From NCBI RefSeq assembly GCF_000247645.1, contig NZ_AHWA01000004.1:310001-374000 (forward strand): 64,000 nt of DNA. The letters are read 5' to 3'. Of this stretch, positions 43,570 to 53,014 are shown one piece after another. The position numbers and the translations under genes were made by a program. The notes below the pieces were generated by a model. That model was not told the origin of the DNA and searched no databases. It saw only the letters and a program-made list of their open reading frames with translations. Source of the stretch: Salinibacterium sp. PAMC 21357 (GTDB lineage Bacteria > Actinomycetota > Actinomycetes > Actinomycetales > Microbacteriaceae). Every line of letters starts with the position of its first letter. The stretch's first letter is position 1.

Positions 43570-44754
43570 ATGCTGCCTCCTGATATTCGCCTCGAAACCC
43601 TTGCTGTTCACGCGGGACTGGAGGGCGTTCACGAAAGTGGCCAACACGTTCCCTCCATCGATCTCTCGACAACGAACCCCCTGCCCAACGTTGAGGAGGG
43701 CGGAGACTCCTACGAGAACCTCGCTGGCGGAAACCCCATCGTCGATGGCCACTCCGCGGTCTACCAACGTCTCTGGCAGCCGGGCGTTGCCCGCTTCGAA
43801 GACAGTCTCGCTGCGCTCGAGGGCGCCGAAGCCGCCGTTGCCTATGCCAGCGGAATGGCCGCGCTTGCTGCAGTGCTGATCTCCATCGCATCCGCCGGTC
43901 GCCCCCACGTTGTCGGTGTGCGCCCGCTGTACGGCGGAACCGACCATGTGCTCGACAACGGCCTACTCGGCACGACTGTCACCTGGGCTGACGCCGATTC
44001 AGTAGCGGAGGCCATTCAGCCCGACACTGGGCTCGTGGTCATCGAGTCCCCCGCCAACCCCACGCTCGAGCTCGTCGACATCAAGAAGATCGTCGCAGCA
44101 GCAGGCGATGTGCCTGTGCTTGTCGACAACACTTTTGCGACTCCCGTGCTGCAACGCCCGATCGAACTCGGCGCAGCCATGGTCCTTCACAGCGCCACCA
44201 AGTACCTCGGCGGACACGGCGACGTCATGGGCGGCGTTATCGCCACCAGCGAGGCGCACGCCAAGAGCCTGCGCAACGTTCGCGCTCTCACCGGTGGAGT
44301 ACTCCACCCCTTCGCGGCCTACCTTCTCCACCGCGGGCTGCGCACCCTGCCCCTGCGCGTGCGGGCCCAGCAGGAGACCGCTGGCGAACTTGCCCGTCGG
44401 CTTGACGGGCATCCGGCTCTCGCTCGCGTGCTCTACCCCGGCCTTCCGGGCCAGGACCCAGCGGGGCTCATCGGAACGCAGTCTGCCGGAGCCGGTTCGC
44501 TGATCGCGCTCGACCTCGCTGGCGGCTACGACGCCGCGGCAAAGTTCACCGAATCAGTGAAGCTGATCACCCATGCGGTCTCCCTCGGCGGCATCGACAC
44601 GCTCGTGCAGCATCCGGCATCACTCACCCACCGCCCAGTGGCTTCAGAGGCAAAGCCGGGAGCAGGGGTAGTGCGCATCTCGATCGGCCTCGAGCACGTC
44701 GAAGATCTCATGAACGACATCACTGCCGCGCTCGATGCTGTGACGGCTAAGTAG
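43570..44754 (+). CDS. methionine gamma-lyase-like PLP enzyme (trans-sulfuration family)
   Basis: The enzyme has 394 residues. The PLP lysine is in LHSATKYLGGHGDVMGGV, and SGMAALAAVLISI and VIESPANPTLELVDI are cofactor-site segments. RISIGLEHVEDLMNDI is the usual C-terminal motif with the substrate Arg. Family members include cystathionine gamma-synthase, gamma-lyase and methionine gamma-lyase, which sequence alone does not separate. The neighbouring Lrp regulator points to amino acid breakdown. The ATG lies directly after CAGAGG, too close for a standard ribosome site, so a leaderless transcript is possible. Confidence 0.87.
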   Translation: MLPPDIRLETLAVHAGLEGVHESGQHVPSIDLSTTNPLPNVEEGGDSYENLAGGNPIVDGHSAVYQRLWQPGVARFEDSLAALEGAEAAVAYASGMAALAAVLISIASAGRPHVVGVRPLYGGTDHVLDNGLLGTTVTWADADSVAEAIQPDTGLVVIESPANPTLELVDIKKIVAAAGDVPVLVDNTFATPVLQRPIELGAAMVLHSATKYLGGHGDVMGGVIATSEAHAKSLRNVRALTGGVLHPFAAYLLHRGLRTLPLRVRAQQETAGELARRLDGHPALARVLYPGLPGQDPAGLIGTQSAGAGSLIALDLAGGYDAAAKFTESVKLITHAVSLGGIDTLVQHPASLTHRPVASEAKPGAGVVRISIGLEHVEDLMNDITAALDAVTAK

Positions 44755-44780
44755 CCGAAGCATTACGTTTGGCGCAACAC

Positions 44781-44815
44781 AAAGAGCCGCTGTTCCCGAG
44801 GGAACAGCGGCTCTT
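44781..44815. terminator. bidirectional rho-independent terminator
   Basis: AAAGAGCCGCTGTTCCC pairs with GGAACAGCGGCTCTTT around a short GAG loop, followed by TTTGTTG on the plus strand and an A-rich run on the other side. It separates the convergent lyase and rlmB genes. Confidence 0.88.
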
Positions 44816-44850
44816 TGTTGCCTATCGTTCGGGCTTAAGCCCAGACTCAG

Positions 44851-45885
44851 CTACTTCTTTTTGCGCGCTGCTGCTCGCAACTTCGAGATTTCATAGAGTG
44901 TGACGCTCGCGGCGATACCAGCGTTGAGCGACTCAGTCGAGGCACTAATGGGGATCGAGACGATTGCGTCGCAGTTCTCGGTGACGAGCCGCGAGAGACC
45001 CTTGCCCTCGCTGCCGACCACGATCAGAACGGGCTCTTTTGCCAACGGTAACGAGGGAAGCGAAACATCGCCGTCACCATCGAGGCCGAGCACGAAAACG
45101 CCGCGCTTCTTGTATTCCTTGATCATTTGCGTGAGGTTGTTGGCCATAGCAACGGGCGTGCGTGCCGCAGCACCAGCCGAAGTCTTCCACGCGGATGCCG
45201 TCATGCCCACCGAGCGACGCTGCGGAACGATTACACCTTGGCCGCCGAACGCGGCAACCGAGCGCACAATGGCACCGAGGTTGCGGGGGTCAGTAATGCC
45301 ATCCAGGGCCACGAGCAGCGGAACTTGGCCGCGCGCCTCAACCTTGTCAAGCAATTCCATGGGGTGCGCATACTCGTAGGGCGGCACCTTTAGCGCGAAG
45401 CCCTGGTGCACAGAGTCGAAACCGGCGAGGCGGTCGAGTTCTGGACGCATCACTTCGAGAACAGCAAGGTTGCGGGCCGTAGCCAGCTTCAGGATCTCTT
45501 TAACGCGGTCATCGTATTCGATGCGAGCAGCCATGTAGAGAGTCTGAGCGGGGATCTTGGCACGCAGTGCCTCAAGTACTGAATTGCGGCCTGTGACCAT
45601 CTCTGACTCGTCGGCAGACTTTGCTACCCGCGACCGGCTCGGTTGACTCGGCCGTTTGCCACCCTCAGATGGCTTGCCACTGTTGCGGCGAGTCCCGCCG
45701 GCAGCTTCGTAACGCTCCGCGGCAGCCTTGCGCTTGCCAGCGGGGTGATACGGGCGATCTTCCGCTTTGGGGGTGGGCTTGCGACCTTCGAGAGCTTGAC
45801 GTCCCTGGCCTCCCGAGCCAACCTGAGGGCCCTTGCTGCCCTTGCGTACAGCTCCTGCGCGGGGTTTGTTACCTGGGTTTTTCAC
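44851..45885 (-). CDS. rlmB: 23S rRNA (guanosine-2'-O)-methyltransferase RlmB-type
   Basis: The product has 344 residues from GTG 45885 with AGGAG upstream. The first 90 residues are basic, Gly/Lys-rich and disordered (KAAAERYEAAGGTRRNSGKP). The SpoU substrate-binding region starts MVTGRNSVLEALRAKIPAQT. The SPOUT knot has LLVALDGITDPRNLGAIVRS (motif 1), VVGSEGKGLSRLV (motif 2) and SIPISASTESLNAGIAASVT (motif 3). It methylates a guanosine ribose in 23S rRNA. It lies 31 bp downstream of cysS, as in Mycobacterium. Confidence 0.93.
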   Translation of the reverse strand: MKNPGNKPRAGAVRKGSKGPQVGSGGQGRQALEGRKPTPKAEDRPYHPAGKRKAAAERYEAAGGTRRNSGKPSEGGKRPSQPSRSRVAKSADESEMVTGRNSVLEALRAKIPAQTLYMAARIEYDDRVKEILKLATARNLAVLEVMRPELDRLAGFDSVHQGFALKVPPYEYAHPMELLDKVEARGQVPLLVALDGITDPRNLGAIVRSVAAFGGQGVIVPQRRSVGMTASAWKTSAGAAARTPVAMANNLTQMIKEYKKRGVFVLGLDGDGDVSLPSLPLAKEPVLIVVGSEGKGLSRLVTENCDAIVSIPISASTESLNAGIAASVTLYEISKLRAAARKKK

Positions 45886-45916
45886 GAGTGTTGCTCCTGT
45901 CGGAAGCGCCGAATGT

Positions 45917-47347
45917 TCACGGCAAGCTCCAATGCGATTCGGTCGAGTCATCCTCTACAGTGATGCCCGCCGCTGATAGTTCATCACGGATTCGGTCGGC
46001 AACAGCAAAATCTCTTGCTGACCGGGCCGTATTGCGATCCTCGATGAGCTTCTCGACCAGTGCTGAAAGTGCAGCAACAGCCGGTTCTGAACGTTCAGAA
46101 CCCCATCGTGGATCTTGTGGGTTGATACCCAAGACTTGTGCCATAGCGACCACTTGCGATCGCGCGGTGGCGACTGCCGCGAGATCTCCGTCGTCGAGCG
46201 CGGCATTGCCTGCTCGAATTGTATCGTGAACAACGGCCAATGCTTGCGGCACAGCAAGATCGTCATCCATTGCTTCGCCGAATTCTTCGGGAACTTCGTT
46301 GGTGTTCGCCACATCGAAGCGAGTGTCCCGCAGTCGGCGTGCTGCTCTTTCGATGAATACTTCAAGTCGCTCAAACGCTGCCTCGGCCTCGTCGAGTGAA
46401 CCATCTGTGTAATCGATGGTGGAGCGGTAGTGAGCGGCGCCAAGAAGGTAGCGCACCACAATCGGGCGAGCGGCATCTAACAGGTCACGCGCAAATACCG
46501 AGTTGCCGAGCGACTTTGACATCTTTTGGCCATTCACATTGACCATGCCGTTGTGCACCCAGTGCTTGGCAAAGTCGTCGCCGGCCGCTGTCGACTGCGC
46601 GAGCTCGTTTTCGTGATGCGGGAATCGCAAATCTAGGCCGCCACCATGGATGTCGAACGCCCCTCCCAAGTACCGGCGAGACATGGCAGAGCACTCAATG
46701 TGCCAACCCGGGCGTCCATTGCCCCAAGGCGATGACCACGAGGCCGACTCTGGCTCGGCTGGTTTACTGCCCTTCCAGAGGGCAAAGTCGCGAGGGTCTC
46801 GCTTGGAGCGGGGATCGGCATCGGCGGCGGCAACCATGTCGTCGAGCTTTTGACGCGTCAGTTCGCCATAGCTTGGCCAAGACTTGGTGTCGAAGTAGAC
46901 GTCGCCCGAGTCATCCGCTGCCGCGTAGGCGTGGCCGCGTTCAATGAGCTTGCCAATGAGGTCACGCATCTCAGATATGTTGGCGGTCGCTCGTGGTTCG
47001 TAAGTTGGTGGCAGAATACCGAGTTCGTTGTAGCCCGCAGTGAATTCGAGTTCGATGCGGTATGCCAGGGCCCACCACTGTTCGGTGGAGCCCTCCGCTG
47101 CGGCATCCACTGTTTTGCTCAGGATCTTGTCGTCAATGTCGGTGACGTTGCGTACCAACGTCACGTCGAGACCGCGGTAGGTGAGCCAGCGGCGCCAAAT
47201 GTCGTACACAAGGGCAGAACGTAGGTGACCGATGTGAGGCGCTGACTGCACGGTGGGGCCGCACACGTAGATCCCTACTTTTCCCGGCTCGCGGGGGTCG
47301 AGGTCAACGAGGCTGGCACTCCGAGTGTCATACAGGCGAATAGTCAC
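45917..47347 (-). CDS. cysS: cysteinyl-tRNA synthetase
   Basis: The product has 476 residues. The HIGH motif is in [16 protein letters not shown], and KMSKS in [16 protein letters not shown]. Zinc ligands include the Cys in IYVCGPTV, the Cys of WHIECSAMS and the HHE of [12 protein letters not shown]. It charges tRNA-Cys. It forms an operon with rlmB downstream. In Mycobacterium, cysS is followed on the other side by ispF-ispD-carD; here an inserted 6.5-kb sugar segment lies in between. Confidence 0.97.
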   Translation of the reverse strand: MTIRLYDTRSASLVDLDPREPGKVGIYVCGPTVQSAPHIGHLRSALVYDIWRRWLTYRGLDVTLVRNVTDIDDKILSKTVDAAAEGSTEQWWALAYRIELEFTAGYNELGILPPTYEPRATANISEMRDLIGKLIERGHAYAAADDSGDVYFDTKSWPSYGELTRQKLDDMVAAADADPRSKRDPRDFALWKGSKPAEPESASWSSPWGNGRPGWHIECSAMSRRYLGGAFDIHGGGLDLRFPHHENELAQSTAAGDDFAKHWVHNGMVNVNGQKMSKSLGNSVFARDLLDAARPIVVRYLLGAAHYRSTIDYTDGSLDEAEAAFERLEVFIERAARRLRDTRFDVANTNEVPEEFGEAMDDDLAVPQALAVVHDTIRAGNAALDDGDLAAVATARSQVVAMAQVLGINPQDPRWGSERSEPAVAALSALVEKLIEDRNTARSARDFAVADRIRDELSAAGITVEDDSTESHWSLP

Positions 47348-47435
47348 TGACCAAGTTTAGCGACACCACCTGTCTATTACGTGGCCGCGGCGCTGGCCCT
47401 CACGCGTGGTGAAGAAACCGGGGCCGTTCCGCCGG

Positions 47436-47467
47436 CGCTGACAGTGAAAAGAGCCCCGCTGTCAGCG
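47436..47467 (-). terminator. terminator-like hairpin after the dehydrogenase gene
   Basis: CGCTGACAG and CTGTCAGCG pair over 9 bp, with a 14-base loop holding an A-rich run. It lies between the 3-hydroxyacyl-CoA dehydrogenase stop and cysS. No clear T-tract follows. Confidence 0.5.
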
Positions 47468-47486
47468 GCCGTGCGGAGGTGACTTA

Positions 47487-48347
47487 CTAGGAGGAGTAGT
47501 CGTAGAAGCCTCGCCCTGAGGCGACGCCCAGGTAACCCTTGTCGATGTATTCGGTCTTTAGCCACTCGGCAAATTTCTTCGTCTTTTCGTCTCCGTGAGA
47601 CATGACGTTGTACGGAGTGGTCAACCCAATGACGTCGAAGATCTGGAAAGGCCCCATCGGTGCACCAGTGGCGATCCGCCAGGTGTTGTCTACGTCAGCA
47701 GGCTCTGCGTAACCATCGGCCGCAAGCTCGGCTGCTGCGTTCAGGAATGGCACAAGCAACGAGTTAAGAACGTAGCCAGCCTTCTCCTTGTGGATCGGAA
47801 CAGGCACCATGCCAATCTCTGACGCGAATTCGACCACTGTGTCGAAGACAGCAGGGTCAGTGTCGCTCGTTCCCATGACTTCGGCCGTGTTGAACTTCCA
47901 GATTTGGTTGGCGAAGTGCAGCGCAAGGAACTTGTCTGCCCGGCCTGTGGAATCCTTGATGTCACTCGGCAGCAGAGTTGACGAGTTGGTCGCGAAAATC
48001 GTGTGTTCCGGTGCGAGCTTTCCCAGCTCCGCGTAGGTGGACTTCTTGAGATCCAGAATTTCGGGAATGGCTTCGATGACCAGGTCGGCGTCCTTGACCG
48101 CGTCCGCGAGATCGCGCGAGAAACGCACACGCCCGAGGGATTCTTGGGCCTTGCCATTTTCCGCACCAGCGACACTATCTGCGACATAGGTTTCCGCGAG
48201 TCCGGCAAAGCGCGTACGCGCCTTGTCGAGAGCCTCGTCATTGATGTCGTAGGCCACGACGTCAAAGCCGCTGAATGCTGTCTGGAAAGCGATCTGTGAT
48301 CCGAGCACGCCTGTGCCGAGAACTGTCACGCGCTTAATGCTTGTCAT
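47487..48347 (-). CDS. 3-hydroxyacyl-CoA dehydrogenase family protein
   Basis: The protein has 286 residues. The NAD motif is VTVLGTGVLGSQIAFQTAFS. The catalytic region has NSSTLLPSDI and LHFANQIWKF, and the His-Glu pair expected of 3-hydroxybutyryl-CoA dehydrogenase is altered: ALHFANQIW replaces the usual HFFNPV. The C-terminal domain has KEKAGYVLNSLLVPFLNAAA and MGPFQIFDVIGL. It probably oxidises or forms a 3-hydroxyacid or its CoA ester. It lies 190 bp from the IclR gene and has its own ribosome site (AAAGGACACA). Confidence 0.85.
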   Translation of the reverse strand: MTSIKRVTVLGTGVLGSQIAFQTAFSGFDVVAYDINDEALDKARTRFAGLAETYVADSVAGAENGKAQESLGRVRFSRDLADAVKDADLVIEAIPEILDLKKSTYAELGKLAPEHTIFATNSSTLLPSDIKDSTGRADKFLALHFANQIWKFNTAEVMGTSDTDPAVFDTVVEFASEIGMVPVPIHKEKAGYVLNSLLVPFLNAAAELAADGYAEPADVDNTWRIATGAPMGPFQIFDVIGLTTPYNVMSHGDEKTKKFAEWLKTEYIDKGYLGVASGRGFYDYSS

Positions 48348-48537
48348 TGTGTCCTTTTACTTTCGATTTTCGGGTCTGAAGCAATCAGGCTCGCATCGGC
48401 AGCTGCTATAACAACTCCCGATAGCTGCGAGCGTACGCCTCCGTTCTTCACGTTTGCTCGGTGCCGCCTCGTTGGCGGGGATGACCGCAAACGTTGTCTC
48501 GCCGAACGAAAGTGAACCGAAAGAAATCGGGCGGAAG

Positions 48538-49314
48538 CTAGTCCTCCTGAGCGGCAGACGGCTCTTCTTCACGGGGGCGCCAGCCGAGTTCGCGAGAAAT
48601 CGCGGTCGTCGTACTGAGGAGATCATCGATGTTCTTCACGAGCTCGTCAATATCGGCTTTTTCACGAAACGACGTTATCGAGATGGCGCCAGTAACCCGC
48701 TCGTTGTGATCCCAGACCGGAGCAGCGATGCAATTGGAAACGATGTCGAATTCGCCCTCGTCCGTCGCCCAGCCGCGTTCCTTAACCACGTCGAGTCGCT
48801 TGAGAAACTCGCTTTTGGTAGTGATGGTGTTCGGTGTGTACCCGGTGAACGTCGCATTCGCCAAGATGCGATCCCGACTGGGAATATCGAGGTTGGCCAG
48901 AATCGCTTTGCTGACGCCGGCAGTATGCAGCACCACGAACCCGCCGATTGTGGTGTTAAGGCTGATGCTCTGAACCGGCTCAATTTTGTCGACGTAGACG
49001 ATATGCCCCTCTTGGGGAACAGCAAACTGAATCGTATGCTTTGTCGCCTCCGAGAGCCGAACTATATAGGGGTGCACGACGGTCCGAAGATCGAACTGAT
49101 TAATAGCCGACTGGGCGAGCCCGGCAAGGCGGAATCCGACGCCGTAGCGGCCAAAGTCATCCTTGCGAACAAAGCCAGCGGCAGACATCGTTTGCAGAAT
49201 CCTGAGAGCTGTCGTTCGGTGCACACCAAGCTCTGCCGCAATTTCGCGAAGCTCCCGAGGATGCTCGCTGCAGTATTCGAGGATGTCGATCGCCCTACTC
49301 ACGGTCTGTGACAT
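48538..49314 (-). CDS. IclR-family transcriptional regulator
   Basis: The product has 258 residues. The winged helix is SQTVSRAIDILEYCSEHPRE and LGVHRTTALRILQTMSAAGF. The effector domain (about 75-245) includes HTAGVSKAILANLDIPSRDR and ISITSFREKADIDELVKNID. It lies in the middle of the sugar-uptake segment. A GCACA-N3-TGTGC repeat before its own start also occurs before the ABC importer, so it probably controls both sugar operons and itself. Confidence 0.92.
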   Translation of the reverse strand: MSQTVSRAIDILEYCSEHPRELREIAAELGVHRTTALRILQTMSAAGFVRKDDFGRYGVGFRLAGLAQSAINQFDLRTVVHPYIVRLSEATKHTIQFAVPQEGHIVYVDKIEPVQSISLNTTIGGFVVLHTAGVSKAILANLDIPSRDRILANATFTGYTPNTITTKSEFLKRLDVVKERGWATDEGEFDIVSNCIAAPVWDHNERVTGAISITSFREKADIDELVKNIDDLLSTTTAISRELGWRPREEEPSAAQED

Positions 49315-49335
49315 CGTTCACCCCATTGCATCATT

Positions 49336-49350
49336 CGCACACCCTGTGCA
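49336..49350. promoter_or_regulatory. putative IclR operator before iclR
   Basis: CGCACACCCTGTGCA contains GCACA-CCC-TGTGC, a 5-bp inverted repeat with a 3-base spacer, 22 bp before the iclR start. The same motif occurs at 50638. Confidence 0.6.
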
Positions 49351-49368
49351 TTCAGTTAGTTGTCTCTG

Positions 49369-49800
49369 TCACGATACCGTCGTTTGAGTATTCACCCCAA
49401 CGGTGACAAGAATGTTGGCGAATCGCCGAGTATCCCCCGTAACGATGCACAACACTAGGTTGTCGCTGCGTACAAGATCGTAAAAATCGTCTCGCTCCAG
49501 TAAGTCATGGGGCACGTCACCACCGAGAATCGTCTTTACTTCGGCGCTGACCGGGCTGGCAATCGACTCTGGCGTGAGCATGCTTGTGTAGCGCTCGAAC
49601 GGCACCATCTGCGTCAGCACCGCGAGCACGTCGGTAGTGAGCGGGGTACCCGCTGTGAAGTTGAGGTAGGCAACCGTGGCACGCTTGCCAGCGATCGTGG
49701 CCGCCGCAAAGTGAGCGTCTGCGATCATGATCGTCGACTTATGCCCGGCTGCTGCGAGCGCGCCCAGAATAGGCGGATGGATAATTGGTGCGCTAATCAC
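49369..49800 (-). CDS. RbsD/FucU-family sugar mutarotase
   Basis: The product has 143 residues from GTG 49800. It opens MISAPIIHPPILGALAAAGH, which carries the family's catalytic histidine, and ends RRFANILVTVGV. RbsD and FucU interconvert ring forms of ribose or fucose before phosphorylation or oxidation. Its start is 3 bp after the SDR stop, so the two form an operon. Together with the nearby ABC importer it indicates uptake of a pentose or deoxyhexose. Confidence 0.85.
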   Translation of the reverse strand: MISAPIIHPPILGALAAAGHKSTIMIADAHFAAATIAGKRATVAYLNFTAGTPLTTDVLAVLTQMVPFERYTSMLTPESIASPVSAEVKTILGGDVPHDLLERDDFYDLVRSDNLVLCIVTGDTRRFANILVTVGVNTQTTVS

Positions 49801-49803
49801 GCG

Positions 49804-50565
49804 CTATCCGAAGTACTGCGCGCCGTTGACATCGAGAACGATGCCACTGACGAAGCTTGCAGACGGGCTGGCCAACCACGTAGCGGCCGAGGCGACGTCT
49901 TCGGGAGTTCCGGCACGGCCAACGGGAATTGTCGCGATAGTGGCAGCCTTTGAGGCCGCTGAGGTGAAACGGTCGTGGAATGGTGTTGCTTCGATGAATC
50001 CCGGAGCAATCGCATTCACTGTCGCGCCGCTGGCACCGAGTTCTTTCGCTAGCCCTCTGGTAAATCCGAAGATGCCCGCTTTGGTAGTTGCATAGGCCGT
50101 TGCTCCGGCATGACCACCGTTGCGACCGGCTAGCGAGGCAATATTGATGATTCGCCCGCCATCCGCGTGCATGATCGCCAGAGCGTGTCTAGTGACCAGA
50201 AAGAGGCTGTCGAGGTTTACGGCAATGACCTGGTTCCAGAGAGAGTGAGTCATCTCTGCAATGGGCGCCCGCTCTACGAGCCCGCCAACGTTATTGACGA
50301 GAATGTTGATCGCGCCGAATTCGGCACCGACTTGGGCAATTGCAGATTCGACATCTGCCTCATTGGTCGCATCAAGTCGAATAGCCAGCGGGGCATACCC
50401 CGAGGCGCTTTCCAATTCGTGCAGAAAACTGTCCTCCGGCTTGTGGGAGCGGTAGCTTAAGGCGACACGTGCTCCCTCCGCTGCTAGTCCGACAGCAATT
50501 GCGCGACCAATCCCCACGCCGCCTCCGGTTACTAAAGCCGTTGCCCCCTGCAAGATCGTTGCCAT
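49804..50565 (-). CDS. short-chain dehydrogenase/reductase
   Basis: The product has 253 residues, a classical SDR. The cofactor motif is ALVTGGGVGIGRAIAVGL, the NNVG strand is ILVNNVGGL, and the catalytic set is S in IINIASLAG, then Y-x-x-x-K in TAYATTKAGIFGFTRG. PGFIEATPF and the C-terminal VDVNG-like VLDVNGAQYFG are typical. In this context it may oxidise the imported sugar (as in L-fucose or L-rhamnose dehydrogenases). It is divergent from the ABC importer and shares its regulatory region. Confidence 0.9.
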   Translation of the reverse strand: MATILQGATALVTGGGVGIGRAIAVGLAAEGARVALSYRSHKPEDSFLHELESASGYAPLAIRLDATNEADVESAIAQVGAEFGAINILVNNVGGLVERAPIAEMTHSLWNQVIAVNLDSLFLVTRHALAIMHADGGRIINIASLAGRNGGHAGATAYATTKAGIFGFTRGLAKELGASGATVNAIAPGFIEATPFHDRFTSAASKAATIATIPVGRAGTPEDVASAATWLASPSASFVSGIVLDVNGAQYFG

Positions 50566-50637
50566 TGTGTGCTCTCTTTCTTTTTCATCGGATTGCTAAC
50601 GAACAGTGCCCCGCGAGTTCGATAAGGTAACCCTGAG

Positions 50638-50652
50638 TGCACACACTGTGCA
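50638..50652. promoter_or_regulatory. putative IclR operator in the divergent control region
   Basis: TGCACA-CAC-TGTGCA is a perfect 6-bp inverted repeat with a 3-base spacer, between the SDR and importer starts. A half-conserved copy (TGCACA-ATG-CGTGCG) begins at 50725 and overlaps the importer promoter. Confidence 0.65.
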
Positions 50653-50695
50653 TTCTACGCACAGAATTGGGTATTGAGGGGAACCCGATTTTGGC

Positions 50696-50725
50696 TTGAC
50701 ACCCCTCGCGGGGCGCACATAAGAT
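50696..50725 (+). promoter_or_regulatory. sigma-70 type promoter of the ABC importer
   Basis: TTGACA (50696-50701), an 18-base spacer, then TAAGAT (50720-50725). The -35 is a perfect match. The IclR-like half-site overlaps the -10, so bound regulator would block it. Confidence 0.7.
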
Positions 50726-50790
50726 GCACAATGCGTGCGTATGTTGCACAGACATAAGCGCGAATATGCTCATCAGTCAAGGAGGACCGA

Positions 50791-52077
50791 ATGAAACACA
50801 GCATTAAACGCACCCTGGCACTCGCCATAGTCGCCGCGGTCAGTTTGTCATCATGTTCAGCGGCATCAACAGACCCCGACCGAGAGACGACGCTGACGAT
50901 TTGGAACCCGCAAGACAACTGGCGTCAAACCACAGATTTCTACAAAGACAAGATCGCGGAGTTCGAAGAACAGCACCCCAACGTCACCATTAAGTACGTC
51001 GACATTCCCTACGGCCAGTACGAGGCTCGCTACACCGCTGGCTTCGCTAGCAAGAGCGATGCTCCGGACATCTTCATGGGTCAGGTTTCCTACTACGGTG
51101 GTGCGCTCGGTGTTGCCGGACAAGCTCCAGATGATCTGCAGAAGCTGTGGGAAGAGAATCTCACCCCGCTCACCGCCGGTAACTTCAAAATTGATGGCGA
51201 GTGGAGCGGCTATCCAGTTAGCTCCGACCTAGGCATGGAATTGTTCTACAACATCGACCAGTTCGTTGAAGTCGGGCTCGACCCAGAAAGCCCGCCGGAG
51301 ACCTTCGAGGAGCTCCGCGAGTATGCCGACCTCCTGGCTACTCAAGACTCCGCCGGCGCCGTGACTCGCAACGGGATGGCGCTTCGCTACTCCGGAAACC
51401 CGACCGGCATCGTTGACAAGGCACTGCCCTATATCCACGCATTTGGTGGACGCCTGTACGCCGAAGATAATTCAACGGCTGACGGTTATCTCAACAGCGA
51501 CGAGACCATCGCTGGCGTTCAATACATGCAAGACATGGTGACTGGCGGAGTTTCTAGCTTGCAACTCGGAACGCCCGATGACACCTTCGCCCAAGGGCTC
51601 TCGTCGATGACCTTCCGTGAGGGTTGGTACGAAGGCTGGCTCAAGCAAAACGCTCCCGAAGTTAACTTCGGAGTTGTTCCTTACCCCACCGGCGACGCCG
51701 GATATCCCAAGGTAAGCCTGCTCTTCAACTGGGGCTGGATGGTCAACGACAACAGCGCAAACAAGGATCTCGCTTGGGACTGGATGCGAGCAATCTCCGA
51801 TCCGAAGCTCGACCTCGAACTCGCCAAACTTGAAGGCTATATGCCGGTGTGGGCACAGAACTTCGACGACCCCTACGTTGTCGACCGCACTGACTATATT
51901 GCCGTTCAGAAGCAGCTCGATGAAGGCGCAGGCCCGGTCTACAACGCGCCGTACACCAATCAAATCGCCACCGCAGTTGGCGCAGCGATCGAACGCGCAC
52001 TCCAAGGCGCCGACGTTCGAGAGTCCCTCGAAGGGGCCGTGACCGAAGTCAATGAACTGCTCGAGCGAGGCAACTAG
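50791..52077 (+). CDS. sugar ABC transporter substrate-binding lipoprotein
   Basis: The product has 428 residues. The signal peptide ends AAVSLSSCSAAST (lipobox Cys about 23). It is a family 1 binding protein: LTIWNPQDNWRQTTDFYKDK, FEEQHPNVTIKYVDIPYGQY and DAPDIFMGQVSYYGGALG. GGAGG lies 7 bp before the ATG. It is the first gene of an IclR-associated importer operon opposite the SDR/mutarotase genes. The sugar is not identified; a monosaccharide such as fucose or rhamnose is a guess from the neighbours. Confidence 0.92.
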   Translation: MKHSIKRTLALAIVAAVSLSSCSAASTDPDRETTLTIWNPQDNWRQTTDFYKDKIAEFEEQHPNVTIKYVDIPYGQYEARYTAGFASKSDAPDIFMGQVSYYGGALGVAGQAPDDLQKLWEENLTPLTAGNFKIDGEWSGYPVSSDLGMELFYNIDQFVEVGLDPESPPETFEELREYADLLATQDSAGAVTRNGMALRYSGNPTGIVDKALPYIHAFGGRLYAEDNSTADGYLNSDETIAGVQYMQDMVTGGVSSLQLGTPDDTFAQGLSSMTFREGWYEGWLKQNAPEVNFGVVPYPTGDAGYPKVSLLFNWGWMVNDNSANKDLAWDWMRAISDPKLDLELAKLEGYMPVWAQNFDDPYVVDRTDYIAVQKQLDEGAGPVYNAPYTNQIATAVGAAIERALQGADVRESLEGAVTEVNELLERGN

Positions 52078-52108
52078 GTACCGCACCTAGTTCGAAAGGC
52101 TTCACACC

Positions 52109-53014
52109 ATGACAGTCCCCACTCTTGGCAAGCAGAAGAGCTACTCTCGGCGCACCACTATTCGAGCGTTCCTCTTTCTCGCCCCCGCACTGTTCTTCGT
52201 CGTCTTGTTGTTTATCATTCCCCTGGGATACAACATTGTGATCAGCTTCTTCGACTGGTCAGTAATCGGACGACGCGAGTTCATCGGAATAGAAAACTAC
52301 GTTTCCGTTGTGACGAGCGAGCGCTTCATGAACGCCGCAGGCAACACCCTGTACTTCACAGTGCTCGGTGTTCCTGCTGGCGTCATACTTGCGCTGATCG
52401 TCGCGCTCGGCTTCAACGCCTTGCTTTGGAAACGCGGATCAGGACTGATTCGGGCCTTGTACTTCGCGCCTGTGGTCGCCTCGCTCACCGCGGTAGCGTT
52501 CGTCTGGTTGTGGATCTTCAACCCCGCTTATGGGCTGGCAAACAGCATCCTCGGATTCTTCGGAATTCCCGGGCAGGACTGGCTCACGAGCGACGGCCAA
52601 GTAATCCCATCCTTGGCGATCATGTACATCTGGGCTCGCCTCGGATTCAACGTGATCATCCTGGTGGCAGGGCTCAATGGCATTGATCGTTCCTATTACG
52701 AAGCGGCCCGGCTCGATGGCGCCGGGCCGTTTCGGATGCTGTGGTCGATCACTCTGCCCCTGCTCAACAAGCAGCTAGTGCTCGTCATCAGCGTCGAAGT
52801 GATGAACGCGTTCAAGCTCTTCGAACTCCCGTTCGTCGCGACAAAAGGTGGGCCCGTCGGGTCGAGTCGATCGATGGTGATGGAAATCTATGAGCTGGCC
52901 TTCCGCCTTGACCGCTGGGGGGAAGCCGCCGTGTATGTGGTCATCTTCTTCGTCTTCTTGGTTGCGATTACTGCCATTATTCGCAAAATCTTCACAAGGG
53001 ATATATCAGAATGA
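52109..53014 (+). CDS. sugar ABC transporter permease (MalF type)
   Basis: The product has 301 residues with six predicted helices, the first at AFLFLAPALFFVVLLFIIPL. The EAA loop is YYEAARLDGAGPFRMLWSIT. It lies 31 bp after the binding-protein gene, and its last four bases overlap the next permease start (ATGA). Confidence 0.94.
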   Translation: MTVPTLGKQKSYSRRTTIRAFLFLAPALFFVVLLFIIPLGYNIVISFFDWSVIGRREFIGIENYVSVVTSERFMNAAGNTLYFTVLGVPAGVILALIVALGFNALLWKRGSGLIRALYFAPVVASLTAVAFVWLWIFNPAYGLANSILGFFGIPGQDWLTSDGQVIPSLAIMYIWARLGFNVIILVAGLNGIDRSYYEAARLDGAGPFRMLWSITLPLLNKQLVLVISVEVMNAFKLFELPFVATKGGPVGSSRSMVMEIYELAFRLDRWGEAAVYVVIFFVFLVAITAIIRKIFTRDISE

